Below, piece after piece: positions 41,601-50,939 of a DNA stretch of 64,000 nucleotides (positions within the stretch are counted from its first letter, which is position 1; each line of letters begins with the position of its first letter). This stretch comes from Arachidicoccus ginsenosidivorans (lineage in GTDB: Bacteria; Bacteroidota; Bacteroidia; Chitinophagales; Chitinophagaceae), in contig NZ_CP042434.1 of assembly GCF_007971385.1 (NCBI RefSeq), positions 620,001 through 684,000 on the forward strand. Direction: 5' to 3'. Both the position numbers and the translations under genes were made by a program. The notes beneath the pieces were generated by a model. That model saw only the letters and a list, made by a program, of their open reading frames with translations, was not told the origin of the DNA and did not search any database.

Positions 41601-42434
41601 ACAGGTCCTTTTGAAGGTGGGTGAGTGGAAAGAGATGATCCTTCCAGGTAAAGTTACTGTTATAAAATCCATAATCAGCAAAGGGATGGTGGGTGGCCAA
41701 AATAACCGTCTTATACCGATTCTGATAGAGTAATGCCCTAAGAGCGCTAGTCACATCCCGCTCATTGGCACAACCGCAGTCAGCACCTTCTGTTTGTTTA
41801 TTGAATCCATGCAGCCACCACTGAGAATCCATTACAATAATGGCGAGCTTATCAGAAACATGAATAAGTACCGGATCCGGGCAGCCCCCCTCGGGTGCCT
41901 GATGTACCAGTGAATCCTCCAAAGTCGCAATATAGGCAGCTGCCCGGTTCACCTTGCTTAAGCCGGCTGGCCCACTGTTGTCCCAGTCTTTTTCGCCCGG
42001 GGTAAAATAAACAGATGCCCCCTGACGGATAAAAGGTTCATATTTAGCCTTAAGGATTGTTTCAGCTGCTTTTTCATCCTCATCATTACCACCAAACCCC
42101 TTTGGCGGTAAATTATCTCCTAAAAACAGCACGGTGGTTTTGCCAGTTAAAACCTTGCTGGCAGCGGCTTGCATAAGCGCTTTGAAAGTAGCAATTCCTG
42201 TATCACTTATATCTCCCCCAGCGCAATGATCCTGGCCACAACGCTACTATTCTTGGCAGAATCATCTGGTTGTGGCAAACTTTTATTTGACACTGAACCT
42301 AACAGCGGATCTATCGTCGAACCTGACTGCCCGCTTGCTGGCATAAGCAGTAGCAGCGAAGTGCAGGTAGCAGCCAGATAAAGACCCTTTTTTATTAGCT
42401 TTTGTATAATGCGATGTCCGTTTAAATTATCCAC
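38626..42434 (-). CDS. Chimera of calcineurin-like phosphoesterase and BamA/TamA-type outer-membrane barrel (one frameshift)
   Basis: The first 300 residues are a metallophosphoesterase-like domain: LGGDISDTG, FLGDNLPPKG and ATHHPFADYG match its metal-binding motifs. The last metal motif, normally GHxH, reads SAHEP, so one His is missing. The long middle holds a linker and a region with VPRDRDMAL. The C-terminal 400 residues are a 16-strand-like barrel ending SMGLRF, with the terminal aromatic expected of outer-membrane proteins. One base is missing at 42215-42219 (five C on +); with it the signal region (LYLAATCTSLLLLMPASG) joins in frame. The start is uncertain: I use GTG at 42434, since ATG 42575 would bury the signal. 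The substrate and the cargo are unknown. Confidence 0.75.
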
Positions 42435-42620
42435 TACTCGAGTGGGTATAGTAAGCGTTGTTAAAAGGTCGCCGGTAATTCTGCTACGCCTCCTGCTCGT
42501 CCAACTTACACACGCAAAGTTTATGTGTCTAAGCCATTGTTTTTGAATTTTGTTATAGGTAAATTTAAAGGCCATTTACGTCAATTTCAGGATTGTTAAT
42601 TGAACCATTTGGTGAAAATC

Positions 42621-43625
42621 TTATTTTTGTTCCCGAGGTGCAAACTTCAGCAAAGTAGCCTCCCCAGGCAATTGCCCCTCATTGGAGATATAAAGATTAT
42701 GCTGCTTATCAAAGCAGATACCTTCCGGCTGCGCGTATAACTTACGACTTAGTGTATGAACAGCCTTAACCTGCCAATCGGTCCCCAGGACAACCAGCAT
42801 CTTGTTAATTGAAGATAATACGTACCACTGATGGGTTAAAGGATCCTGGCATAAAGCAGAGGGTTTGAAATCGACCTTCTTCTCCTTCTTGCCTTTTTTC
42901 CCTTTCTTACCATTGTCCTGACCTGTTGGATCTACCAGGGTACTAATCTGACTTACATCAATGTGATAAACAGCACCCCTTACCCAATGGCCTGCGTCAT
43001 TATCCAACCGGTAAACAGAAACCTTTTTTTTATGATCTTCACTTTTACAATCCTTGCAAAGCAGATACAGCTGATTTCTGGCAGCATCTGCAAAAAGTCC
43101 TTCGTATTCTCCTTTAGGAACTAAATCTTTCCACTCTTGTAATGACCCAGTAACAGGTGTTCCCTCCTTGTCAGCTGCAGGCGTAAAATCAAAACTATAG
43201 AGTACCCCATTTGACTTGAGTAAAACGGCCTGCTCTCCCACAAAGGCCAGGTCTTCATAATCACCATCCTTGCCAAAATCATAATATTTTGCGGTCTGAT
43301 CTCCTGGCTTGAGCCAATACAATCTGCCCTTTTCATCCTGCTCTGCATAAATCTGTGTGTCATCGCCCTGATGGAAACTTATCCCAGAAATCTCTGTCAA
43401 TGCCTCTGGCATTTTATAAATGGAGGTTGGGTGCTCTAAATCATAGACAAAGCTCTCTGAAACCCCGCCTGCGGCCCGGGCCATATTGGAGTTGACGATA
43501 GACGGCACGCTGCTGTCAGGACTACCACTATTATTTTGCCCTGTCCCGCAGCTACTTGCACCTAGCGATAAGACTAAGGAACTACTCAGGGTAACCAAGG
43601 TGGATATAACTGGAATCATTTTCAT
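42621..43625 (-). CDS. SdiA-regulated-like beta-propeller lipoprotein
   Basis: This 334-residue protein has a lipoprotein signal (hydrophobic VTLSSSLVLSLGASSC). The rest resembles the SdiA-regulated / YjiK-like family, a beta-propeller: repeated strand blocks such as TEISGISFHQGDD, YEDLAFVGEQAVLL and GEYEGLFADAARNQLYLLCKD. A lysine-rich insert (GKKGKKGKKEKKVDFK, about residues 237-252) lies in a loop. It sits upstream of the phosphoesterase/BamA gene on the same strand, 186 bases from the GTG start used here. Its role is unknown. Confidence 0.72.
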   Translation of the reverse strand: MKMIPVISTLVTLSSSLVLSLGASSCGTGQNNSGSPDSSVPSIVNSNMARAAGGVSESFVYDLEHPTSIYKMPEALTEISGISFHQGDDTQIYAEQDEKGRLYWLKPGDQTAKYYDFGKDGDYEDLAFVGEQAVLLKSNGVLYSFDFTPAADKEGTPVTGSLQEWKDLVPKGEYEGLFADAARNQLYLLCKDCKSEDHKKKVSVYRLDNDAGHWVRGAVYHIDVSQISTLVDPTGQDNGKKGKKGKKEKKVDFKPSALCQDPLTHQWYVLSSINKMLVVLGTDWQVKAVHTLSRKLYAQPEGICFDKQHNLYISNEGQLPGEATLLKFAPREQK

Positions 43626-43782
43626 TGTGATTTATCTTTTAATATTTTATGGTAGCCTTTAAGGGACGCATCCTTGGGTAACTTAAATCCCATTGATCCT
43701 CCTTAGATAGATGAATAGTGAGCTTAGCACACAGATACCAAGGAAAAGCGAGTACTTTACTTAAAAATTTAAAAGTTTCAGA

Positions 43783-46218
43783 TCATCCTTGTCTGTTTTC
43801 ATCAGATGAGGGAACAGGCACCGTTTTCTCACTTTTTACTGCTGTCAGGTCTTCACCTAACTTTTCAGTGGCCTGCGCCTGCAAATACTGATAAGTTTCA
43901 AATTGCGCTTCACGCCACCTGCCCTCTTGCGTACTTGCCTCTGACCCACTCAGCATCCACTTATTTTGCAAATCACTGGTTAATTGTACCAAGTGTAACT
44001 GGTCTGCAAACTGTAGCGCTACAATATCCAGGATCGTGCGCAGGTTTTCAGGGTCCAATACAGGACAACACACCTCAATTCTTCTATAAACATTGCGGTT
44101 CATCCAGTCAGCAGAACCGATATACATATTTTGCTTACCAGCTGCGTCAAATATAAAGACCCGGGCATGTTCTAAATAACGGTCCACCAATCGGTAAACT
44201 ACAATATTTTCACTCATCCCTTTTTTTCCCGGGATAAGCCGGCAGATACTGCGCACCATCAGTCGTATCTGCACACCTGCATTAGAGGCATCATATAATG
44301 CGTCTATTAACTTTTGTTCCTCTAAATTATTCAGTTTTATGGTGATCATTGCGGGTTGCCCCTCAAGGGCAGCCCTCTTGCAACGATTAATCTCTGTAAG
44401 AAATGCTGTTTGGAGATTAAAGCCGGCCACCAATAATTTTTTTGGCTGGAAAAACTGATAGGACTCCGGACGTGCTCTTTTTTCTAAAAAAAGCATGAGC
44501 GTTTCTATATCTGTCATCATCGCCTTATCAGCTGTCATCAGGATATGGTCCGCATAAATTCTGGCAGTATTTTCATTAAAATTGCCGGTCGCTACAATGC
44601 CACTATAATGTAAGCGCCCTGCGTAATTTCTTTTCACCAGGGCAATTTTAGCATGGACTTTCAATGCCCAGATACTATATACAATCTTCACACCGGCAGC
44701 TTTCATCTTGCGTGCCCATTTAATATTATTGGCTTCATCAAAACGGGCTTTGAGCTCTACAAACACCGTCACTGCTTTTCCATTTTTAGCAGCGCTCATC
44801 AGTGCCCTGGCAATAAGAGAGTCGGGGGCAATCCGGTAAAGGGTAACCGCAACAGAGCGAACTTCGGGATCAATAGCTGCTTCATTAAAAAAGCGCAGTA
44901 CAGTACTATAATCCTGATACGGCGTACTAATGAGCAGATCCTTTTTGGCAATCTGATCCAATAAAGAGACAAAAGGTGCCTGTTGACGATACTGCATAAA
45001 GGCAGGTCGGATGGCGGGCCACTTTTCGTATTTATGTTGACTAATCGGAAAATCCATCAGATCTCTTAGGTTGTGATACCTTCCACCGCTAACCAAGGCC
45101 GCTTTTGGGCAATTTAAGGCCTGCCTTAATTTTTGAAGGATTGCCTCTGGCATCTGTTGATCATATAACAGTCTGGTAGCCAATCCGTAATTCCTTTTAG
45201 CGACCTGTTTTTGTATAAATCCAGCCAGATCTTTACCATACTCATCCTTATAATCAATATCCGCATCCCGGCTTAATTTGAAACTATAACTGCCTTCAAT
45301 GACAAAATCTTCTTTCCCCGTGAGTTGCCCGATATGCATACGGATTATATCATCCAGCAACCAGACATCACTCTTAGTCCTGCCACGTGGATTATCCAGG
45401 CGTACAAAACGGCCACACTCCACTGAAGGGATTCGTATAATAGCCAGGCCTTGCCTCCCGGATAGTTTGCCCGAGACGACCAGATAAATCTGATCGTTCT
45501 CAGGAAAAAAACGGGGACGTTTTTTGTTGTGCCCTTCCTTGCCAGTCGCTTGAGCATCTGTTTGTGTATCCGTATCTGAGATTATGTCTGTTTGCGTATC
45601 TATTTGTTGATCCTCCAACCAACTCATCTGCAGATTAGCGGCTACTTTTTCAAAGAAAAAGGCCTGGATCCTTGGATCTATTGCTGTTGGAATTTGCGCA
45701 TTGTATTTAAAATCAATGCCGGCCATGGCCAGATCGGGCAGGATTTCCGTGAGCATCGTAAGACCGAATCTGTTTTGCAGCCCATCGATTTTACCACGCA
45801 CTTCTGCCAGTAAGGCTGTTTGAGCTACATTGGTTTTAGAAGAAATATTTGTATCGGTAGCGCTAAGGGCATCTGTATCTGCATCTGATCCTTTAGCCGC
45901 ATTTACCGATATAACATTTTCAACCTCCCTTCCAGTTGTATTTTCGCCGCTCTCGCCCAAGTTATAATTTTCTTCTTTAATGGATTGATTGGGATGGACA
46001 TTGGGATGGACAGGGAAGTTCTTCAAAGCCATAATAGCCGGCATCCTTACCCGGTAGAATTCATCCAGGTTAGACGCAAAAATCCCTAAGAAGCTCAATC
46101 TTTCCTTTGCCGGCACACCTGGTCTTGCCGCCTCCATAACAATACGCTCATTAAAGGAGAGCCAGCTTAAGTCTCTGTCAAAATAACAATATGTATCCTT
46201 GGATTGCATTGATTTCAC
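43783..46218 (-). CDS. ppk1: Polyphosphate kinase 1
   Basis: PPK1 makes long-chain polyphosphate from ATP. The 811-residue protein has the N-terminal domain (FDRDLSWLSFNERI), the head domain and the catalytic C-terminal half. The autophosphorylated His lies in ALKVHAKIALVKR; the second conserved His is in LEHARVFIFDAAG, and NFNENTARIYAD is intact. It is longer than most PPK1 (about 690) owing to two low-complexity inserts: about residues 76-150 (Asn/Ser/Asp-rich) and 210-240 (Asp/Thr/Gln repeats, then NKKRPR). The start is ATG 46218, 11 bases after the stop of the HD/Pycsar-TM gene, so the two are translationally linked. Confidence 0.95.
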   Translation of the reverse strand: MKSMQSKDTYCYFDRDLSWLSFNERIVMEAARPGVPAKERLSFLGIFASNLDEFYRVRMPAIMALKNFPVHPNVHPNQSIKEENYNLGESGENTTGREVENVISVNAAKGSDADTDALSATDTNISSKTNVAQTALLAEVRGKIDGLQNRFGLTMLTEILPDLAMAGIDFKYNAQIPTAIDPRIQAFFFEKVAANLQMSWLEDQQIDTQTDIISDTDTQTDAQATGKEGHNKKRPRFFPENDQIYLVVSGKLSGRQGLAIIRIPSVECGRFVRLDNPRGRTKSDVWLLDDIIRMHIGQLTGKEDFVIEGSYSFKLSRDADIDYKDEYGKDLAGFIQKQVAKRNYGLATRLLYDQQMPEAILQKLRQALNCPKAALVSGGRYHNLRDLMDFPISQHKYEKWPAIRPAFMQYRQQAPFVSLLDQIAKKDLLISTPYQDYSTVLRFFNEAAIDPEVRSVAVTLYRIAPDSLIARALMSAAKNGKAVTVFVELKARFDEANNIKWARKMKAAGVKIVYSIWALKVHAKIALVKRNYAGRLHYSGIVATGNFNENTARIYADHILMTADKAMMTDIETLMLFLEKRARPESYQFFQPKKLLVAGFNLQTAFLTEINRCKRAALEGQPAMITIKLNNLEEQKLIDALYDASNAGVQIRLMVRSICRLIPGKKGMSENIVVYRLVDRYLEHARVFIFDAAGKQNMYIGSADWMNRNVYRRIEVCCPVLDPENLRTILDIVALQFADQLHLVQLTSDLQNKWMLSGSEASTQEGRWREAQFETYQYLQAQATEKLGEDLTAVKSEKTVPVPSSDENRQG

Positions 46219-46229
46219 TTCATTTTTTA

Positions 46230-47561
46230 TTAAGAGACCATTACACCAATCATATAAGCGATGACAGACAGCACCAACCCATACATAAATACATTATAGG
46301 CGGTTCTTAGCAGTCTGTATTTCTTACCCAGTACCACCCCCTGTGCATAGACATCCTTAATCAGGGAGCCATATAAGAAGTCCCGATCATCCATCACTTT
46401 CCACATGCCTTCTGTATACTGTTCAAGTTTCATTTTATAAAAGTTCCCAAAAAATAAAAGGTTGGTCTTCTTTTCTTCAATATCCTGCCTGGTAAATGTT
46501 CCTTTAGGAATGGTTGGCCTGGTGGACAGTATGGAAAATATAATGGTAATCAGACTAACTGTAATTAGGATAAAAGTGGGAATAATTAACTCTTCATGTG
46601 CGTCGAGCTTTCTTAAAAGTAAGCTGATGACCGCAGACAGGATGATCGAATTAACCGAAATCAAAATATGGGCTTTATTATCCGCCATATTAGAGAGTTT
46701 CTGATTATTACCTGCCGTTACCCTAAACATAGTCTCTATTCCCTTATCGGGCTTATCTGTTTTTTCTTTCTTCTGCTTCTTCTCCTTCCTTCCCTTCTGC
46801 TCCTTATTTTGATATGGTGCATTGTCGCCACCTTGGTCAACCTTTTCAGGCTGCTCCAGCGCCACCGCTCCATCTGCCGGTAATGTTCCCTTTATATTAC
46901 CACTTGGCTCCGGCTGCTTTAGCGTTACCTCCTGGGGCTTTTTAGCCATTTTGGCCGCTGCCGAGGCGGCTTTTTTCTTAAGCCTCGCCAAATTAGCTGC
47001 TTTCTTATCGGAGAGCAACATCTGACAATAATCGGTATGATAATGATGTGCTTCTAAAAAGGCAATGGTGCCCAGTCGCCACTGCTGTTTGGTAAGGACT
47101 TTACCCAGACTTTGCCCTTTTTCCTGACACATGCATTCATTAATCTGATTAAACCGGTCCTGGCCCAGATGAAAAAGATCAGCGTCACAGACAATTTCCT
47201 CCAAAAGATTATGGGGATCTTGCGGCATTTTAGTGGCCATTATACAACCCTGCACTTTAGTTATCAGCGCCTCAGATTGACCTTTTTTTTGCAGAAAAGC
47301 GGCTGCTGCCTCGGCGCCTGCCCTTTCATGAGCGTCAGGTTCAATATGATAACCAATGTCATGAAACCAGGCGGCGATCTGCACCACTTCAAAATCCTGG
47401 TCGTTAAGCTGATAATGATCGCCGATTTGTTTAGCTGCAGCTACGACGGCCTGCGTATGGGCCAGGTTATGATAAGCACGCTTTTCTTCCTGGTGCTGTT
47501 CAAAAAATGCCTGGACTTCAGCCTGCACTGCTTCCACTAATTTTAAAGAAGATTCAATCAT
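46230..47561 (-). CDS. HD-domain phosphohydrolase fused to Pycsar-type membrane effector module
   Basis: Residues 1-190 are an HD domain: His in YHNLAHTQAVV, the HD pair in AAWFHDIGY and a late Asp in VCDADLFHLG, the pattern of metal-dependent nucleotide phosphohydrolases. Residues 190-275 are a Lys/Gln/Glu-rich linker (KEQKGRKEKKQKKEKTDK). The C-terminal 165 residues resemble the Pycsar effector family (DUF5706): NMADNKAHILISVNSIILS helix, second helix ending IFSILSTRP, a soluble stretch and a last helix. Pycsar effectors sense cyclic pyrimidines made by PycC; no cyclase gene is seen here. It is the first gene of a pair with ppk1. The HD part might remove or sense the signal. Function is inferred only. 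Confidence 0.78.
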   Translation of the reverse strand: MIESSLKLVEAVQAEVQAFFEQHQEEKRAYHNLAHTQAVVAAAKQIGDHYQLNDQDFEVVQIAAWFHDIGYHIEPDAHERAGAEAAAAFLQKKGQSEALITKVQGCIMATKMPQDPHNLLEEIVCDADLFHLGQDRFNQINECMCQEKGQSLGKVLTKQQWRLGTIAFLEAHHYHTDYCQMLLSDKKAANLARLKKKAASAAAKMAKKPQEVTLKQPEPSGNIKGTLPADGAVALEQPEKVDQGGDNAPYQNKEQKGRKEKKQKKEKTDKPDKGIETMFRVTAGNNQKLSNMADNKAHILISVNSIILSAVISLLLRKLDAHEELIIPTFILITVSLITIIFSILSTRPTIPKGTFTRQDIEEKKTNLLFFGNFYKMKLEQYTEGMWKVMDDRDFLYGSLIKDVYAQGVVLGKKYRLLRTAYNVFMYGLVLSVIAYMIGVMVS

Positions 47562-47763
47562 ATACTCTATTTATAATCTGAACGGCCACTTTACATTTAT
47601 TAAAACAATTTATGGTAAGCAGGCAAGGCTCTTGAAAAGCACCTAATTGCCCTTCTGCTGCTACCTGTATTCATAACAAATTTACCGCTTATTTTTTAAC
47701 TGTACCCTGGCAAAAATAATGGTGTTATCCGGTCAAAAATCCTGTTTTTAGTCAAAGGCCGCT

Positions 47764-48533
47764 TTAATCCCCGTAGATTCTTCCCGTAAGCCAGTGCCCA
47801 AGTATACCACTTACAATCCCCGTCGCTATGCCACCCAGAACATCCGTTGGATAATGCCGTCCTAAATACATCCTGGAATACCCAACTGAGCCGGCCCATA
47901 GCGTAATAGGCACCGTAACCGTCCATTGCTTGCGGGTAAGTGCCAGGGAGGTAGCTGTTGAAAATGCGAGCGTTGTATGCCCGAGGGAAAAGAAGGACCT
48001 GTTCCGTAATTAATTGGATGGATTCTATCCGGAAATGTCATAAAGGGTCGAGGCCTGTTAAAAAGCTGTTTTAATCCAATGGATATGGCCTGCCCAATGC
48101 CCACTGTTACCGTCGTTTCTACTGCATAGCGCTTATTTAAAGCATCGTTATTAATTAAACCATACCCCAGTTCTCCTACGACAACAGCTGCCGGCAGCCA
48201 ATAAGCGCTATTGCTGATCTGCTTTTGATATTGGCTGGCCGGTGTATCCGGGTTGATTTTGTCTAATAAATTAATATCAAAACGACAATGGTTGTCATTG
48301 GCACCGAGACTGGATGGCAAGGATAAGCTATCCTGGTGCTGATATTGGTAGGAATTTGCGTATTTATACGGATACTTATACCCTTTCTGGCCCCAGACCA
48401 GGCAGGGCAATATCAGCACTACCAGTAAATGCAGCAGGGCACGCCTGGTCTTTAAGGAAAAATGAACGCTCGGAAGTTGCTCCTCTATAACCCAAACGGA
48501 TTTTGAAATATCATTTGCTGCTACTGTTTGCAT
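47764..48533 (-). CDS. PAP2-family phosphatase (one frameshift)
   Basis: This is a membrane-associated lipid phosphatase of the PAP2 superfamily, about 257 residues when restored. All three motifs can be read: KQLFNRPRP, PSGHTTLAF and SRMYLGRHYPTD. The frame breaks near 47979: as given the second motif reads PSGI, and one extra G on the + strand restores PSGH and the rest to TAA at 47764-47766. The chosen start is ATG 48533. The N-terminus has a hydrophobic segment after about 28 residues. Substrates could be undecaprenyl pyrophosphate or phosphatidate. It lies between DedA and the HD/Pycsar gene on the same strand. Confidence 0.82.
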
Positions 48534-48621
48534 CGTTATTATCTATAATAATTTGCTTACAGTAGTAAAGGTAAAGGTTAATAGCCAAACCGGTTTGAAT
48601 AAGCTGATGGAAGCAATATCC

Positions 48622-49329
48622 TCAGGAGATTTCTTTGGAGGCGTTTTTAGAGGCTTTTTTGCCTTTATCGCCTCTAACCATCTTAATGATTACGGGTGCT
48701 GTAGTAATCACCACTAATATTATAATAATATATTCCAGGTGATGGGTTAAATCCACATTATAAGCCTTAAGCACGGCTCTGTAAAGATAATGACCACCGG
48801 CCAGTAGCAGCAAGGCCCAACTGAAACTGCCGATCATATTATAAACCATAAACTTTTTCTTTTCCATACCTACAATGCCTGCCACAATAGGGGCAAAGGT
48901 GCGGATAATCGGTAAAAACCTGGCCAGGATAAGAGCGCCCCCACCTTTTTGTTCAAAAAAGTCATGTGCCTGCTGCAAGTGTTTTTTCTTAAAGTACCAG
49001 GTATCTTTTTTCTTAAATAGCAACGGGCCGCTTTTGCGACCAAACCAGAACCCAAAGATATTACCCAGGACGCCAGCAATGAACACCAAAACAATAATCT
49101 CCATCAGGTTTAAAAATGGACTACCTATATCCACAAAGGATTTGGCCAGTTCATCACTATAAATGCCGGCTATAAATAACAAGGAGTCTCCCGGCAGGAA
49201 AAAGCCTACAAACAACCCGGTCTCCGCAAAGATGATAAAAAGGATTAACCAAAGGCCACCCGCCTGAATATAGAACTCAGGGCTCAAAAGTTGTTTCCAG
49301 TCAAAACTCAAAAGTATTGCATCCAGCAT
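48622..49329 (-). CDS. DedA-family membrane protein
   Basis: This 235-residue protein has the DedA/SNARE-associated fold: FIIFAETGLFVGFFLPGDSLL with the conserved re-entrant Glu/Gly/Pro/Gly/Asp segment, then NIFGFWFGRKSG and ILARFLPIIRTFAPIVAG with the key Arg residues, and four to five hydrophobic helices. DedA proteins include undecaprenyl phosphate and phospholipid transporters. The neighbouring PAP2 gene (88 bases downstream) may act in the same lipid carrier cycle; that is inference. The Lys-rich C-terminus is cytoplasmic. Confidence 0.88.
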   Translation of the reverse strand: MLDAILLSFDWKQLLSPEFYIQAGGLWLILFIIFAETGLFVGFFLPGDSLLFIAGIYSDELAKSFVDIGSPFLNLMEIIVLVFIAGVLGNIFGFWFGRKSGPLLFKKKDTWYFKKKHLQQAHDFFEQKGGGALILARFLPIIRTFAPIVAGIVGMEKKKFMVYNMIGSFSWALLLLAGGHYLYRAVLKAYNVDLTHHLEYIIIILVVITTAPVIIKMVRGDKGKKASKNASKEIS

Positions 49330-49655
49330 GGATTCTAATTATATTGTCTTTTTATTGAAAATAAGGTAACAGATTAATCGATCTGGTATCTCAGCAAATT
49401 TAAGTTACCCATACCAGTAGTGACCGCAGATTTTGGTAATTAATATTAAAATTAAACCTAAATTTTATTTAATAATGGACCAACCCCCTTTGGCACCATG
49501 TGGTTACTAAGAAATCCACTTCTATTGCTACATGGTATACCGACCTTTAAAATGAATAAACCGTGCCAAAGATAGGTCAAAGCAAGGTTAAAACGACAAG
49601 ACACCAGTCCTGTTCACCGATTTTACACCGAACAGCATCGAGATCACTATTTAGC
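49330..49655. other. 326-bp gap between the DedA and symporter genes
   Basis: No gene is visible. A CTGTTC/GAACAG short inverted repeat lies in its last 50 bases (near 49613-49638), after the symporter's stop on the - strand, without a U-tract. A TGGCAC at about 49490 has no -12 partner. Confidence 0.4.
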
Positions 49656-50939
49656 TCAGGCGGCTCTGGCGGGCGCCTGTTCCAGTAGCGCAGGATCTTT
49701 AAGCTCTCCCTCCCATTTACTGACCGCAGCCGTCGATAAAGCATTGCCCACAACATTGGTCATGGAACGCAGCATATCACAAAAATGATCAATGGGCAAA
49801 ATCAGGGCAATGCCCTCCGGTGGAATATCAAACATAGCACAGGTGGCTGCAACAACGACCAGCGAAGCCCTGGGTACCCCGGCCATGCCTTTACTGGTCA
49901 ACATCAGTACAAAGAGCATGGTCACCTGAGTACCGATATCTAAGTGTATGCCATACGCCTGGGCAATGGCCATAGAAGCAAAAGTCATATTGATCATCGA
50001 GCCATCCAGGTTAAAAGAATACCCTAGTGGCAGTACAAAGGACACAATTTTATTCTTACAGCCATATTTTTCCAGTTCTTCTGTCAATACAGGAAATACA
50101 GCCTCACTACTGGTGGTACTAAAGGCGATAATCATGGGCTGGACAATGCATTTAAGCAGGGGTACCAATCGTTTACCCAAAATCAGATAGCCAACAAGGG
50201 CCATTAGTAACCAAAGAATGGCAATAGCCAGCATAAACCAAAGCAGGTATTTACCATAAAACCAAAATATGCCCGGGCCATTGACGGCCATCGTACCGGC
50301 AATGGAGCCTAAAACCCCAATAGGTGCCGTATACATCACATAGCCCACCATCACCAGAATGGCTTCTGAAAGCGTATCCAGCGCTTTGACGACAGGTTTA
50401 GCTCTTTCACCCAGTGCTGCTAACGATACACCCAGGAACATGGCAAAAACCACAATCTGGAGAATTTCATTGGTCGCCATGGCCTCAACCACACTTTTGG
50501 GCACCAGGTGGTTGATAAAATTTTCTGCGGAGAAAGACTGCGTTCCTGAAATTATATCGCCTACATCCCCACTAGCACTACCTAGATTCAGGCCCATACC
50601 TGGTTTGCCTAAATGGACGATCATTAGACCGATAAACAGACTGGCAATGGAGGCTGAGATAAACCAAAGCATGGCTTTACCACCGATCCTGCCCACACTT
50701 TTCAGATCTCCCAGCTTAGCTATACCTACTGTCAGCGTACACAATACCAACGGGGCTATAATCATCTGCACCAGCCTTAAAAACAAGGTAGTCATCATTT
50801 TGCCAATAGAAACCAGGGTGGGTATATCCTGCTTAGGCATATATATATAAGCAAAATAGCCAATAATAGCGCCCACGGCCATGGCAATAATAATATATAA
50901 GGTTAGCCGGTTTTTAGCATTCTTCTTCATTAACTTCAT
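49656..50939 (-). CDS. Dicarboxylate/glutamate:cation symporter (DAACS family)
   Basis: This 427-residue carrier has eight hydrophobic helices and the family's core motifs: FSTTSSEAVFPVL (serine-rich hairpin 1) and LPLGYSFNLDGSMIN (helix 7 with the NLDG site), plus LTSKGMAGVPRAS in hairpin 2. It takes up C4-dicarboxylates or acidic amino acids with H+ or Na+. The exact substrate cannot be set by eye. It is first in its - strand unit. A short hairpin lies in its leader (50965-50980). Confidence 0.88.
   Translation of the reverse strand: MKLMKKNAKNRLTLYIIIAMAVGAIIGYFAYIYMPKQDIPTLVSIGKMMTTLFLRLVQMIIAPLVLCTLTVGIAKLGDLKSVGRIGGKAMLWFISASIASLFIGLMIVHLGKPGMGLNLGSASGDVGDIISGTQSFSAENFINHLVPKSVVEAMATNEILQIVVFAMFLGVSLAALGERAKPVVKALDTLSEAILVMVGYVMYTAPIGVLGSIAGTMAVNGPGIFWFYGKYLLWFMLAIAILWLLMALVGYLILGKRLVPLLKCIVQPMIIAFSTTSSEAVFPVLTEELEKYGCKNKIVSFVLPLGYSFNLDGSMINMTFASMAIAQAYGIHLDIGTQVTMLFVLMLTSKGMAGVPRASLVVVAATCAMFDIPPEGIALILPIDHFCDMLRSMTNVVGNALSTAAVSKWEGELKDPALLEQAPARAA

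Noticed and set aside
47696..47926. 76-codon - strand frame at the end of the PAP2 gene
   Set aside because: It is in the wrong frame; after restoring one base near 47979 the PAP2 motifs run through and stop at 47764.
49488..49503. TGGCAC near 49490 as a sigma-54 promoter
   Set aside because: The -12 position reads GGTTA, not TTGC, and no gene starts downstream on the + strand.
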